From JAWLFI01 sp964627995 (lineage in GTDB: Bacteria; Bacteroidota; Bacteroidia; Chitinophagales; Saprospiraceae), in contig CAZVLN010000009.1 of NCBI GenBank assembly GCA_964627995.1, positions 8,435-72,434 of the forward strand: 64,000 nt of DNA. Direction: 5' to 3'. Shown here in pieces: positions 7,526 through 18,635 of the stretch (within the stretch, counting starts at the first letter, position 1; each line of letters opens with the position of its first letter). The position numbers were made by a program, and so were the translations under genes. The notes below the pieces were generated by a model that saw only the letters and a program-made list of their open reading frames with translations, did not search any database and had not been told where the DNA came from.

Positions 7526-8584
7526 ATGAAAAATGAATGCTGGGATGTAGGGATTGTCGGGCAGGGTCTGGCTGGGACTGTACTGCATGCGTATTTAGAG
7601 AATGCAGGCTATAAGACCTGCGTATGGGATCCAGGAGGCGTATCGTGTTCCTCGATTTCCAGTGGTATTCTGAACCCATTAACTGGGCGGAAATATGTAA
7701 AAAGTTGGCTATTTGATGATTTGCTGACTGAAGCGGTGCGTTTTTATAGAGGACTTGAATCGGCATTGGGTACTCGGTTTTTTTATGAGCGGCCCATTTT
7801 TAGGGCTCTTCCTGATCGCAGGGCTGAGAATGAGTGGGATTATCGATCTTCCTTGCCAGCTTATTCAGAATATGTGGGAGGAGATGCTGAAGAAGATCAG
7901 ATACCTTCCGAGCTGCGGAGATCGGTGCCCTACATTTCAATTTTAAAGGGACATCAACTGCGAATCAGTCGCATGTTAAACGACTACCGCGCTTATTTGA
8001 CGAATTCAAATAGATTGATACCTGAATCCTGGCAGCACAGTCAACTTATTCGGGAAGGAGATACTTGGATTTACAAGGGTGTACGTTGCCAAAAGATAAT
8101 ATTTTGTGAGGGAGCAGCAGCCATTCACAACCCCTGGCTCAAGGGGCTGCCATTTAATTTGTCGAAGGGAGAAGCCATGGTCATTAAGAAGCTAGAAGTT
8201 TTACCGGCGGTAATAAAGCGCCGTATTTTTTCTGTACCCTGGGAAAATGGGGAATGGTGGCTGGGTGCAGCGAATTTCTGGAATTATGAGGACGATTTAC
8301 CCACTGACGAAGGGCAAGAGCGTATTATGGCTGCATTCATCGAAATGTATAGCGGCCAGAGACCGCCGGTTATGGAGAATTTTGCAGCTATTAAGCCCAC
8401 CGTTCGAGATCGAAAACCTTTGCTCGGTCGTGTCGACCGGGATATATATGTATTTAATGGCTTAGGTACAAAAGGGGCTTCTTTGGCTCCCTATTTTGCC
8501 CGACATTTAGTGTCTCATATAAAGAGTGGACAATCACTAATGCAGGAGGTGGATATAAAAGGAAGATGGGATGAGGCTTCTTAA
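7526..8584 (+). CDS. FAD-dependent oxidoreductase, DAO family
   Basis: 352 residues. The N-terminus DVGIVGQGLAGTVLHAYL is the GxGxxG dinucleotide-binding motif of the D-amino-acid-oxidase/glycine-oxidase (DadA, ThiO) family. The C-terminus NGLGTKGASLAPYFARHLV matches the family's second FAD-contact motif. The middle (FNLSKGEAMVIK, PWENGEWWLGAANFWNY) is the usual substrate-domain region. No signal peptide or membrane anchor is seen. The substrate is unknown, possibly a small amine or amino acid. It stands alone, about 100 bp upstream of the macroglobulin gene in the same direction. Confidence 0.85.
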   Translation: MKNECWDVGIVGQGLAGTVLHAYLENAGYKTCVWDPGGVSCSSISSGILNPLTGRKYVKSWLFDDLLTEAVRFYRGLESALGTRFFYERPIFRALPDRRAENEWDYRSSLPAYSEYVGGDAEEDQIPSELRRSVPYISILKGHQLRISRMLNDYRAYLTNSNRLIPESWQHSQLIREGDTWIYKGVRCQKIIFCEGAAAIHNPWLKGLPFNLSKGEAMVIKKLEVLPAVIKRRIFSVPWENGEWWLGAANFWNYEDDLPTDEGQERIMAAFIEMYSGQRPPVMENFAAIKPTVRDRKPLLGRVDRDIYVFNGLGTKGASLAPYFARHLVSHIKSGQSLMQEVDIKGRWDEAS

Positions 8585-8681
8585 ATACATGTTGGCAAGC
8601 ATAAGGTTTTGTTAAATCCACCTGAATGTATATGCTCGGCGCAAAAATATATATTGGTATTTTAGAGAAAATTGTAAAAAA

Positions 8682-11600
8682 ATGAATGTAAAGGGATTTG
8701 CTGTCTTGGCGCTAGGGGTTTTAGGATTATTTTTTAGTACGTGTAAATCAGTAGATATGTCTAAAGATCGCAATTATTCCGGCCCCTCAATTGATAGCCT
8801 CTGGCAGGTTTATGACTCTATGGATATTCTGGGGTATCCCGAATCTGCTGAAAAACAGTTGGTAGAAATTGAACAAGCAGCGATTTCTCTGGGTAGTGAG
8901 TCAGATCGCATGGCGGCTATTTTTCACAGATATAATTTGCTGTTGAGGCGCGCGGGAAGAAATGAAATTCCCGATGAGTCTCCTGTTAAATTTTTGTTGG
9001 ACAAAGAGGTGCCAGCTCAAACGATCAGTCATCACTTGCTGGAATTTGCGCGGGTTACAGCTTTGATTTCCTATTATCAGCAAAAACAATACAAGGTCGA
9101 GGAGAGAACGTCCCTGGCTTCTTCTTCGCTGGATGATCCGCTAGAAACATGGACGAGAAACCATTTTTTGGAAGCAATATTTCATTCAGCAGATCAAGCC
9201 TTTCACCCTCGATTGAAAGAGGCTTCCGTGAAAGACTGGGGCTCAATATTGAAGGAAATAGAGGACTCTACCGCGATACAATTTCGTCCTCATTTATTCA
9301 CTGTGGTGGCCCATTCGCTTTCTGAAAAACTGTCGGGCTCCTTATTGCAATCCATTCCCTTTTCGGATCACCCCGTCTTTCGAGATTCCATGTGGTGGGC
9401 GGACCGAGAGGTCTTTTTGGATCATGATTTTGGTTATCGAGATGAATCTGCCGGCCGTATTGCCCAAATATTCCAGTTGGCTTTGTCTGAAGTTGAAGAT
9501 TCGAAGGTTTTGCTGGATATTGATCTCATGCGTTACCAATTCATCCGTTCACATGGCTGGCAGCCCGAGAGGGAAGCCCGTTGGAAGGATGTTGTAGAAA
9601 GCTTTCTAGGCTCATTTAGCCAGGAATCTATTGAGGCTCGTTTAGCCACAGAATTGGCTGAATATTATTATAATAAAGGCGGAGAGCTTGATGATCAGGG
9701 TTTTTCGGGATATCAAAAGTCTCTGAAGGTTATTCAACAGTATAAGCTGGATGAGCGCACTGATATTTGGGGAGAGTATGCGAAACAATTTAAGCTCGGA
9801 ATTTTTCGCCCTCATTTAAGTGCACAGATTGAGTCGGTCTTGCTCCCTGAGCAAGCCCTTTTGGTTTCTTGCACCTATCGAAATGTAGAAAAATTGCATT
9901 ATCAAGTATTTAGGGTTTCAAAACAGGTAATGGAAACGCTGAACCGCAGGAATAGAGAAGAGTTCATGCGTCAGATTAAAAAGCAATCTCTACAGAAACA
10001 AGGAAAGCTTAGTTTGCCTAATAACCCCAATTACACCATGAGCACAGCCGAGTTTGGAATAGAGGGTTTTCCAACTGGACTTTACGTGGTATTATTGGGA
10101 GCTGAAAATGCTTCTTTTTGGCAGGAATTTCAAGTAAGTGATTTGGCAGTAGTACGATTGGATAACGAGTTATTCATTCTCGATCGTAAGACCGGAAAAG
10201 GTTTGGCTGACGTCCTATTGGAGTTTGAGGAAGTGGATTGGCGTGCAGAAAATCAAGATACCTTTCGTCTCAAAACAGATGATCAGGGACGCACAAAGGT
10301 GGCTTTCGATGAAAGTGCACGCTTAGTTCGCGCGACAAAAGGAGATCGCCAATGGTTCCCGGATATTCGCATCCATACATCAGGCAGGCCAAGCCCAGGC
10401 CGCTTGCGTACTGAAGTGAAAATACTTACTGATCGGTCTATTTACCGTCCTGGCCAAACCCTAAGGTTAAAAGGTATTGTTTTTCAACGCTCAGATATGG
10501 GTAAGGAGCAAATTATGGAAGGCCTTGGATTAGAAGTCAGTTTGCGAGATCCAAATAATGAGGTCATACAAAAGATAAATCTTCAATCTGATAAACTAGG
10601 CTCGTTTACCTTAGATTTTAGACTACCTCAGGGGGCGATGCCTGGAACTTACAGCATTCGGACGCCTTTTGGCTCTAAGACTGTTGAAGTTGCAGAATAC
10701 AGGCGACCGAGTTTCACGGTGGAAACAAAATGGCCACAGGGGGTGCAGTATGTGGCAGGTGACTCAATTGCACTTGAGCTTATAGCAGAGACCTTCAACG
10801 GGTTTCCGCTTACTGATGCCGATGTTCATCTCACCGTTTATCGAACCTATACCCCTATTTGGCGTTATGCGATTTGGCCAAACAGACGTGAGCAAAAAAA
10901 ACTTGTCCACGAAGCACACTTAAAACTTGAGCAAGGAGGAAGGGCTTCGGTTCAATTCGCTACTGACCCGATACAAAAAACAGGGATAGCATCGAGATAC
11001 GAAATTAGCGCCACTGTAATAGATGAATCGGGAGAAACACAGGAAATAAGCGAAAATATTACCTTGAGTATGAGTCCTTTCACCTTAGGCTTACCTCTTT
11101 CTGGTCAGGTTTGGGGTGAATCACTTCCGTCCAAAGATTGGACATTACGCAATGCCATGGGAGAGCCAGTAAAAGCAGAAATCCGATGGGTCTTATATGA
11201 ACTCCCTGCAGCCAGTTCAAAAAAAGCCAGCCGATATTGGCCCATGCCCGACACGATTTTAATGAGTCGTCAAACTTTTATATCCAACTGGCCTCATTTG
11301 TCTTATTTAAGCGACGATAAATTGCATTCAGATGGGGATGAAGAGATGGTAAGAGAAGGGAAGGTAACGATAGATGGCAGTACTACTCCGCCTAGAGAAC
11401 TATTTGCCGATCTTTCCGCCGGACGATTTACACTTCGAGCATTTGATTTACAGGGTAAGCAACTGGTGGAAAAACAGTTTGATCATTATCCGTCAACTCA
11501 AACCACATCGCTTTCCGAACCCAAACTATTTTGGCGAAAATCACCTCAAAATTTTGTGGCCGGAGACACAGTTACACTTGAAATTATCAAACCCGCTGCA

Positions 11601-14557
11601 GAAGCACGAACTTGGGTGGCCTATCAACAAGGGGGATCACCGATCTATTCACAGTCTGGCGGAGAGCTATCCATAAAAACTGCTGCGCTTCCGATCGGCT
11701 CTATTAAAGCTATTAGTTTTTCAGTTTTACACAACCGGGTGTATTCAGATGAAGTCAACATCCAATTGCGCCGTCCGGAGAAGGAAATAGAAATCAAAAA
11801 GCTTCAAATAGACTCAATAAGCCGTCCGGGAGAAAAAGAGGTTTATCGATTTGATATTAAACACTCCGGGCCCATACAGTTGGTAGGAACTATGTATGAC
11901 CAGTCTCTGGATGCCATCCAAAGTCACAATTGGTCAAGACTTCCCTTGGCCTATCAGACCGCATCCATGCGGTTTAGTGCTTATCAATTTAGTTCGCGTA
12001 GTTTGCGGACGCTCGACTTTTTTAATTATCCAAGATCGATCTATACCCGACCTCTTGAATGGCCTTCCTTCATTCTAGAAACCCAAGTTGTGGTCAGAAT
12101 GATGAGTGACGTAGCCCATATGGATTATGAGGTCCCAATTGTGAGGAAGTCTCTGGGTGAAGAGCCTCCTGTGACTATGGAAAGTCGAACTTCCGGAGAT
12201 CAGTTTGAGGACCAGGAGGCCACCCGGGAAAGTCAGGGTCCAATTAGGGAAAACTTAAAGGAAACCGTCTTCTTTATACCCAATATCCAAAAGAATGAAG
12301 ATGGACAGTACGAAGTGGATTTTGAAATGAATGAGGCTTTAACAAAATGGAAACTTCTGCTCTTTGCACACGATGAGCATTTGTCTTCAGGTGTTTTCTC
12401 TACTTCTGTGGTATCTAAACAAGAGGTAAGCATCCGCTCCTTTTTGCCCAGGGTATTGCGAGCAGGCGATACTATTGAATTAACAGCCCGTGTTGAAAGC
12501 GAAATAGATCTCGCGGATGCGGAGCTTAGCATAGAAATTAGAAATGGAATTAGCGGAATGGAAGTTACTGATGAAATTATTCAAGGCTCTACCTCCCGGT
12601 CAACAAAGGTTGAAGCAGGTACGCCTAAGGCAATCCGCTGGAAAATAATAGTGCCAGAACCCAGTTTTGCACCAGCGCTCCAAATCATCACGAAAGTCAA
12701 CTCTGAAAAGGGTAGTGATGGAGAATCTAAGCTAATACCTGTTTTGACGGATCGTGTCCAGCTATTTCGCACACAGCCATTTGAGCTTGAAGCTAACAAT
12801 TCCGGTAGCTGGGACGTCTCCAGTGAATCAATACCTATAAATGTAGAATCCGGCCAGCGGATTATGAAGTATAAATTGGATGTGAACTTGCAGCCGGTTT
12901 GGCAAGCCATTCAGGCCTTACCTTACCTTTCAAAACCCAGGAATGCCTCTGCTACAGCACAGGTTAATCGATTATTTGCCAATAGTTTAGCGAGAAAAGT
13001 AGCCAAATCTATTCCTCAAATAGGCCCTCAATTAAATGCTTTTGCACAAGCGGGAATGGGGGAGAGCCCACTAAGTCAATCTCAGGAGTGGAAAAATACA
13101 GATCTAGCCCAAACACCATGGGTTCAATCGGCTCTTGGAGAGACGCAGCAAATGGAGCAAATAGCTGCCTTGTTGGACGATAATCGGCAAATGCTTGAGC
13201 GCCGAGAAATCCTTAGAGACCTGAAGCAGAGACAAAATAGTGATGGAGGCTTTCCCTGGATGCCGGGAGGGCGATCCAGTATTTATGTCACTCAATATCT
13301 TGCTAAAGAATTGCTTCGCATGTATGAGTTAGACCTCGTTTCAGATGATGAGATACAACCAATGGTTAATAGATCATTGCAGTATTGCTTTAAATACTTT
13401 GAGGAGTATTATACGAGAAACAAGAAAACATATTTGAAGACTTTATCAAAGCAGACCCTGGTGTATATGTATTATCTGGGAGAGCATGTATATGATAATA
13501 AATCTTTTGCGCCCTGGGAAAACTGGTCCACCTTCAAACCACAGATAGAGCGTTATTTACATGAGAACGTGTCTACATTGACTATGGCCCAGCAAGCCCT
13601 ACTGGCTTTAGCCTGGGAGAGACAAGGACGAACTGCTCAGCTTGAAGAATTGATGAAATCCTGGAGGGAAAGAGCCCGTAAGAACACTAATTTGGGTTGG
13701 AGTTGGTCCACTGGAGGGCGATTCGATTATTTTCATAGTCAACTTGAAGCGCAGGCTTTAATCATTGAAGTATGTGAGAGAGTGGGGGCCACTGAAATGA
13801 GTCAAGCCGCTAAGACTTATCTGATAAAGGAAAAGCAGGTGCAGCAATGGGGCAATAGCAAAACCACAGCTGCAGCCATTCATGCATTATTACTTTCAGG
13901 GCAAAACCAGTTGTGGCAGAAACCACGAGAAGTAAAATGGAAAGCGATTGGTAATCAGCCCCAACCCAATCTAGAAATAGGCCAGGCATTTATTCATTGG
14001 GAGCGAAGTGCATTTCCTGATGGAACAATTGAATCCCCAGTAGACAAACTGGAATTAAACAATCCCAATCCTTTTCCCATCTGGGGTAGTGTGCAGATTC
14101 AATACTCTAGCCCACTCAATGCTATTTCGGCGCAAGGGGACGAGAACATGAAAGTTCGTACTGTCTATTATCTTGAGAAGAAGGGGTCGGAAGGTTTAGT
14201 ACTCGAACCTATCGTTCCTGATACACGGCTGAAAAAGGGAGATGTTTTAGTAGCACGAGTGCTGGCATCCGTCGATCGCACCATGGACTTTGTACATATC
14301 GAACAGTTTCGCCCGTCCAATTTGGAACCTATGGTGCAAAAAAGTGGTTATGAGAATATGGAAGGATTGTCAACCTACCGTGCAGTGAAAGATGAAGGAA
14401 CTCATTTCTTTATAGATCAACTTCCGGAAGGAGATCATGTTTTTGAATTTAAAGAACGGGTTGTTCACGCCGGAACCTGTGCTGCAGGATTTACGCGAAT
14501 GGAGTCGTTCTATGCGCCGGAGTTTAAAACGCATGGTACGGGAGAAAAAATTAAAAC
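8682..14557 (+). CDS. Bacterial alpha-2-macroglobulin family lipoprotein without thioester (stop at 14570)
   Basis: The frame runs to the stop ending at 14570. 1962 residues: a signal with a likely lipobox (FFSTC, Cys21), a long N-terminal region, MG2-type segment near 570-600 (LTDRSIYRPGQTLRLKG), the A2M core near 1190-1260 (FFIPNIQKNEDGQYEVDFEM, ALTKWKLLLFAHD), an alpha-toroid around 1400-1720, and a C-terminal MG domain ending YAPEFKTHG. In family members with a thioester, CxEQ precedes a TxxRLxANSLA-like segment; here the aligned stretch is ASATAQVNRLFANSLA, with S1423-A-T-A1426 in place of CxEQ. So it probably traps proteases without covalent bonding, or serves another envelope role. It is unusual that no PBP1C gene lies beside it. 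It overlaps the next gene by 11 bp. Confidence 0.88.
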
Positions 14558-14559
14558 AT

Positions 14560-15270
14560 ATGTTGATTAACGCAATTGGTGCTTTAGCTTTTAATATTGC
14601 TACAGACAAGGTCGTCGATAAATTTTGGACAAGAAAAAATTATAAAAATATGGGTGAAATAGAAAAGAAAATTCGAGCAGATGCCATGATTAAAAATCAT
14701 ATGGTTTGGTCAATGAGTGCAGGTTTTATTCCGGTTCCCATAGCTGATATGCTTGCGGTAACAGCGATTCAAATGGATATGGTACGAAGTCTTTCCCGTA
14801 TTTATGATGTAGAGTTTAAAGAATCGCAAGGCAAAGCGCTCATTACCTCTTTGGCCGGATCAGGTGTTGCACGTTTAAGTGCAAACGCCGTCAAGTTTTT
14901 TCCAGGTATAGGAACCTTGGTTGGAGGCCTAACTATGGCAGCGCTCAGTGGAGCCTCGACTTATGCTGTTGGAGAGGTTTTTAAGAAGCATTTTCAAACA
15001 GGTGGAACCTTTTTGGATTTTGATCCGGAGCGTTTGCGAAAAATTTACCGGGAGAAATTTGAGAAGGGCAAGGAAATGGCAAAAAAAATGAAAACCAACA
15101 AAAAGCCAAATGCAGAGGCTGATGCCCAAAAGGATGAGCCATTATCTGAAAATGATATTGTGAAGCGCTTAACCCAGTTGACTGAGTTAAAAGCACAGGG
15201 TGTAATCAACGACGAAGAATTTACGAAACTTAAAGAGCGCCTGATGAATCAATTTAATGATGTTTCATAG
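14560..15270 (+). CDS. DUF697/EcsC-like membrane-associated protein with C-terminal SHOCT motif
   Basis: From the ATG at 14560 the protein has about 236 residues. IKNHMVWSMSAGFIPVPIAD and MLAVTAIQMDMVRSLSRIYD are the conserved block of DUF697, followed by two hydrophobic helices (VGGLTMAALSGASTYAVGEV). A lysine-rich linker leads to LTQLTELKAQGVINDEEF, a SHOCT-type short C-terminal helix pair found in oligomerising proteins. The role is unknown. The start is uncertain: 14560 overlaps the macroglobulin stop by 11 bp and suggests translational coupling; ATG 14650 (MGEIEKKIRAD) begins nearer the conserved domain. The 3' end overlaps tsaD, which converges, by 17 bp. Confidence 0.75.
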   Translation: MLINAIGALAFNIATDKVVDKFWTRKNYKNMGEIEKKIRADAMIKNHMVWSMSAGFIPVPIADMLAVTAIQMDMVRSLSRIYDVEFKESQGKALITSLAGSGVARLSANAVKFFPGIGTLVGGLTMAALSGASTYAVGEVFKKHFQTGGTFLDFDPERLRKIYREKFEKGKEMAKKMKTNKKPNAEADAQKDEPLSENDIVKRLTQLTELKAQGVINDEEFTKLKERLMNQFNDVS

Positions 15271-16297
15271 CCATGCGCGGGGAAGGTGTAAATCCCAAAT
15301 CAATAAAGTCTTCCTGTAGCCTTCGGTACCAGGCGGCCATTGCTATCATCCCCGCATTATCTGTGCAGTATTGAAGTTGAGGAATATAAACGCTCCAGTT
15401 GTTTTCTCGAGCACACTTTTCTACCGCCTTCCGCAGGCCTGAATTCGCGGCTACGCCCCCTGCCAAAGCAATAGATGTTGAGCCCGATTCATGAGCAGCA
15501 GCCATTAATCGCTCAACGAGTATTTGTATGATGGTTTTTTGAACCGATGCACAAATGTCGGCCAAATGCTCGGAAATGAAATTCGGGTCCTTTTTCTTTT
15601 GATCTCTTAAAAAGTAAAGAATAGCTGTTTTTAAACCGCTAAAACTGAAGTCTAGACCTGGCACTTTGGGAATGGGGAAATCATACAATGCTTGACCACC
15701 TTGAGCCAAACGATCAATTTCGGGGCCTGCGGGGTAAGGGAGTCCGAGCATCTTACCTGTTTTGTCAAATGCTTCGCCTGCAGCATCGTCAAGTGTTTTA
15801 CCAAGAATATCAAAACTCCGTGCGCTACTAACTTTGACTAGTTGAGTATGTCCCCCGGAAACCGTTAAGCACAGAAAAGGAAAGCTAGGTTTTGGATCAT
15901 CTATAAAATGAGCTAGTATGTGCGCTTCCATGTGATGGACTTCAATAATCGGAATATCCCACGCTATGGCGAGACCCTTGGTGACCGAGGCACCGACTAG
16001 GAGAGACCCCATGAGACCAGGACCCCGAGTTATAGCAATCGCTTCAATGTCGCCTTTATTGCAATTTGCCTGATTCAAGGCTGCTTCAATAACTGGTATT
16101 ATAGCAGATTGATGAGCGCGAGAGGCTAGCTCAGGAACGACGCCGCCATAGTTTTTATGGACTTCCTGAATATGAATTACATTGGAAAGTAGTTTTCCGC
16201 CTCTTATGACAGCTGCTGAGGTATCATCACAAGAAGATTCTATAGCTAAAATGCAATTTGGATACTGGCTTGTTTTCTTTTTCACATTTAAATTCAC
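15254..16297 (-). CDS. tsaD: tRNA N6-threonylcarbamoyltransferase TsaD
   Basis: 347 residues, full length for the family. The ASKHA ATPase fold starts LAIESSCDDTSAAVI; the metal-binding H122-M-E-A-H126 (EVHHMEAHILAHF), LTVSGGHTQLV, GEAFDKTGKMLGLPYPAGP and ALAGGVAANSGLR are all present. It transfers the threonylcarbamoyl group to A37 of ANN-decoding tRNAs together with TsaB and TsaE, which are not in this window. The ATG at 16295-16297 adds a Lys-rich N-terminus of about 14 residues before the fold; GTG or later starts cannot be excluded. The 3' end overlaps the convergent SHOCT-protein gene. Confidence 0.96.
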   Translation of the reverse strand: MNLNVKKKTSQYPNCILAIESSCDDTSAAVIRGGKLLSNVIHIQEVHKNYGGVVPELASRAHQSAIIPVIEAALNQANCNKGDIEAIAITRGPGLMGSLLVGASVTKGLAIAWDIPIIEVHHMEAHILAHFIDDPKPSFPFLCLTVSGGHTQLVKVSSARSFDILGKTLDDAAGEAFDKTGKMLGLPYPAGPEIDRLAQGGQALYDFPIPKVPGLDFSFSGLKTAILYFLRDQKKKDPNFISEHLADICASVQKTIIQILVERLMAAAHESGSTSIALAGGVAANSGLRKAVEKCARENNWSVYIPQLQYCTDNAGMIAMAAWYRRLQEDFIDLGFTPSPRMAMKHH

Positions 16298-16364
16298 CCT
16301 AATTTCATATATAATTTCAGAAAATCCGTATTATTGTGCAAACCTACTTAATAAAGCCTGATTT

Positions 16365-16940
16365 ATGAGAATCGTTGCCAATATTTTCATTCTGATACTC
16401 ATTGGTTTCCTTGCCTATTTATTGTATTCGAGTATCCGCGAACCTATTTCGTTTGGAGATGAGAAAGCAAAGCGCGAGAAAGCTGTCGTGAATAAATTAA
16501 AAAAAGTACGTACCGCTCAACAATTCTACAAGGATGTTACCGGAATGTTTGCTGATGACTTTGATACATTGGCTCAAGTGCTTAGAACGGGTGATTTTTA
16601 CGAAGTAAAAGTATCAGGAAATCCAGACGATCCGGACGCAGAATTTGAGTTAGATACAATTTACACTCCTGCCTACGATACCATACAGAAATTGGGGTGG
16701 AATTTGGATTCTCTCAAGTATGTCCCATACGCAGAAGGCGTTACATTCGATATTCAGGCTGATACCATCCAATATCAACAAACCAAAACAGCTGTTGTCC
16801 AGGTGGGTGTTAAACGAGAAAAATTCATGGGTAAATATGGAGATCCTCGTTTTTCTAAATACGATAAGCGGTACGACCCTTCTACCATGTTGAAGTTCGG
16901 TGATATGAACAAACCCTCCGTATCAGGAAACTGGGAGTAA
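16365..16940 (+). CDS. Conserved membrane-anchored protein of unknown function
   Basis: 191 residues with an N-terminal membrane anchor (IFILILIGFLAYLLYSSI) and a soluble domain expected in the periplasm. The stretch AVVNKLKKVRTAQQFYKDV followed by an acidic, Tyr/Asp-rich domain recalls pseudopilin-like proteins, where a hydrophobic N-helix precedes a long amphipathic helix, but no prepilin peptidase site is visible. It leads a compact three-gene group with the DUF3822 and rsmD genes (12 bp, then a 13-bp overlap), an arrangement I associate with Bacteroidota. Function not assigned. Confidence 0.7.
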   Translation: MRIVANIFILILIGFLAYLLYSSIREPISFGDEKAKREKAVVNKLKKVRTAQQFYKDVTGMFADDFDTLAQVLRTGDFYEVKVSGNPDDPDAEFELDTIYTPAYDTIQKLGWNLDSLKYVPYAEGVTFDIQADTIQYQQTKTAVVQVGVKREKFMGKYGDPRFSKYDKRYDPSTMLKFGDMNKPSVSGNWE

Positions 16941-16952
16941 AGAAGTACGATT

Positions 16953-17675
16953 GTGAATATATTGTTGACGTCTGTCACAACGGATCAAATACAGGCAGAG
17001 GTCCGCGTCCCCGGCGGTCATAGACTAATATCAACGAATGTAAAGCTGAACAATCAAGACGATTATGCAAATTGGTGCTCCGAGCTCTATGCAGACTCAA
17101 AGTTAGATATTGGAACGCATTTTACCTGTTTCCCTCTGAAGCGAGCGCAAATAATTTCCCGGTCAGATCGCAAAAAATTTGTTGAGAAATGGGGATCCCA
17201 ATTGCGTTTTTTTCATCTACCCAATCAAAACAATGAAGTTCTTGCTTACGCTAAATATACTTCGGCTAATAATTCAGACGCTAGTGAGGTGACAATTTTT
17301 GAGGTTCCTTTTCTTTCCATTTTTGGTCAGGAGTGGTTTGGTCCGATGGCACCGCCCCGTTCTGAAAGCACTGCCTTACTATATATTGGTACGCAGCATT
17401 CAGCACTTAGTCTTTTTCATGCTAATAAGCTTATGAATCATGCTGTCATTCCCTTTAGAACCGCGGAGGATCTGCTTTATCATTTTCTTTTTAGCTTGAA
17501 GCAATTTTCAGTTTCTACAGATTCATGTGAGGTGCACCTGGTAGGTCCAAGATCTGATGATGAAACCATCGTTGAGCTTTTTTCTGAGCAGATAGCACTT
17601 AAGCAGGAACTTTTTGAAACATCGGATGATTCTTTTCAGTTCGACTTAAAACTACTCTGGAAATGCGCATCATAG
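16953..17675 (+). CDS. DUF3822 family protein
   Basis: 240 residues from a GTG start; no ATG in frame lies close by. The layout, with a small beta-rich protein just upstream of rsmD, and segments such as VPFLSIFGQEWFG, STALLYIGTQHSALSLFH and AEDLLYHFLFSLKQF (an ASKHA-like two-lobe pattern with the second lobe reading out a label-like residue), agree with DUF3822, a Bacteroidota family resembling an actin-like ATPase fold without clear catalytic motifs. Function unknown. Its stop overlaps the rsmD start by 13 bp, so the two are translationally coupled. Confidence 0.7.
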   Translation: MNILLTSVTTDQIQAEVRVPGGHRLISTNVKLNNQDDYANWCSELYADSKLDIGTHFTCFPLKRAQIISRSDRKKFVEKWGSQLRFFHLPNQNNEVLAYAKYTSANNSDASEVTIFEVPFLSIFGQEWFGPMAPPRSESTALLYIGTQHSALSLFHANKLMNHAVIPFRTAEDLLYHFLFSLKQFSVSTDSCEVHLVGPRSDDETIVELFSEQIALKQELFETSDDSFQFDLKLLWKCAS

Positions 17676-18199
17676 CTGGTAAGTGGAAGGGCCGAAAGGT
17701 TAATCCCAATATCTCTAAATTGCCGACACGACCCACCACGGACCGCGTTCGTGAATCTTTGTTCAACAGGTGGCACCATGAGTATGACTGGGCGTATACC
17801 ACAGCTCTAGATTTATTCTCAGGTACAGGGCTAATTAGTTTGGAGTTTTTATCTAGAGGCGTGCCAGAGGTGCACAGCGTGGATCAAAATACATCTGTGC
17901 ATGCAAATCTTGAGGAATTACATGCGCAATTCGAGGCGGGTAATGCCTGGAAAATTTACTGCATGTCTGTCGAACAATTTCTTAAAGTACACGCAAATCC
18001 ATATGCTCTTATCTTCGCTGATCCGCCTTATGATTGGCCTCATGTGAAAGACTTACCCGATATGATTTTCCAGGGCCCGGGCTTACTTCCCCAAGGACAG
18101 CTAGCCATTGAGCACGATAAAATTATTGACTTTGATACCCATGCTAGATTTTTGGAGGAGCGACATTATGGCCGAACTAAAATTAGTTTCTTCGAATAG
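17663..18199 (+). CDS. rsmD: 16S rRNA (guanine966-N2)-methyltransferase RsmD
   Basis: 178 residues. MRIIAGKWKGRKV, then PTRPTTDRVRESLFNRW is the family signature; LDLFSGTGLISLEFLSRG is the SAM-binding motif I, and FADPPYDW the DPPY catalytic motif that contacts the target guanine. It methylates N2 of G966 in 16S rRNA on the assembled 30S subunit (family knowledge). Last gene of the 16365-18199 group. Confidence 0.94.
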   Translation: MRIIAGKWKGRKVNPNISKLPTRPTTDRVRESLFNRWHHEYDWAYTTALDLFSGTGLISLEFLSRGVPEVHSVDQNTSVHANLEELHAQFEAGNAWKIYCMSVEQFLKVHANPYALIFADPPYDWPHVKDLPDMIFQGPGLLPQGQLAIEHDKIIDFDTHARFLEERHYGRTKISFFE

Positions 18200-18247
18200 C
18201 TGAAATCTAATCAATATTTCTTTTTGTAAGCAATAAAATATTTATGA

Positions 18248-18419
18248 GGGCGATCCTCCTGCCGTCAGCAGGAGGCGCTACGTTTCGCAGCTCGTTCAGA
18301 TCCGCCTTCATCCCGCAAAGCTGCTTTGCGGGATTCCGGCGCTTCACTCGGCTCCAGCCAACCCGCTTGCTCTGCTTCGGATCTCACGCTGAGGCGTGAC
18401 TGCTGCACATCGCTATCGC
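18248..18419 (-). repeat. Structured intergenic element, class C
   Basis: A GC-rich island read here on the minus strand by analogy with classes A and B. The outer ends GCGAT (18415-18419) and ATCGC (18250-18254) pair. Perfect hairpins: CCTCCTGC/GCAGGAGG (18255-18262, 18268-18275), TCCCGCAAAG/CTTTGCGGGA (18311-18320, 18324-18333), and AGATCCG/CGGATCT enclosing the latter (18298-18304, 18378-18384). The strong hairpin followed by ATCGCCC mirrors the 3' ends of the other elements. No coding potential is convincing. Confidence 0.6.
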
Positions 18420-18635
18420 AAAAACAAAAGAAAAAATTATTGAGCGGATTGGGTTTTCTAAAGAAAAGTGGTGAAATTACCACCAGTAAAAATTTAATTC
18501 AATTATTATAACGTAACCTTCAAACCATCAATATTCCCAATTCGTTTATGTGATAAATTCGAACAACACAGCCTCATTCGAATGTAGCATGTAGTAATAT
18601 AATTATTTTACCTTACATAGATATAGCCTTTCCAT
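18420..18635. other. Leader region of the first adhesin gene
   Basis: About 215 AT-rich bases between element C and the adhesin start. It holds a short inverted repeat, GTGGT-gaaatt-ACCAC near 18470-18485, without a T tract. No small gene is supported. Confidence 0.4.

Noticed and set aside
18265..18511. Open frames of 61-72 codons on both strands over element C.
   Set aside because: GC-rich hairpin sequence gives open frames by chance; the structure explains the composition better.
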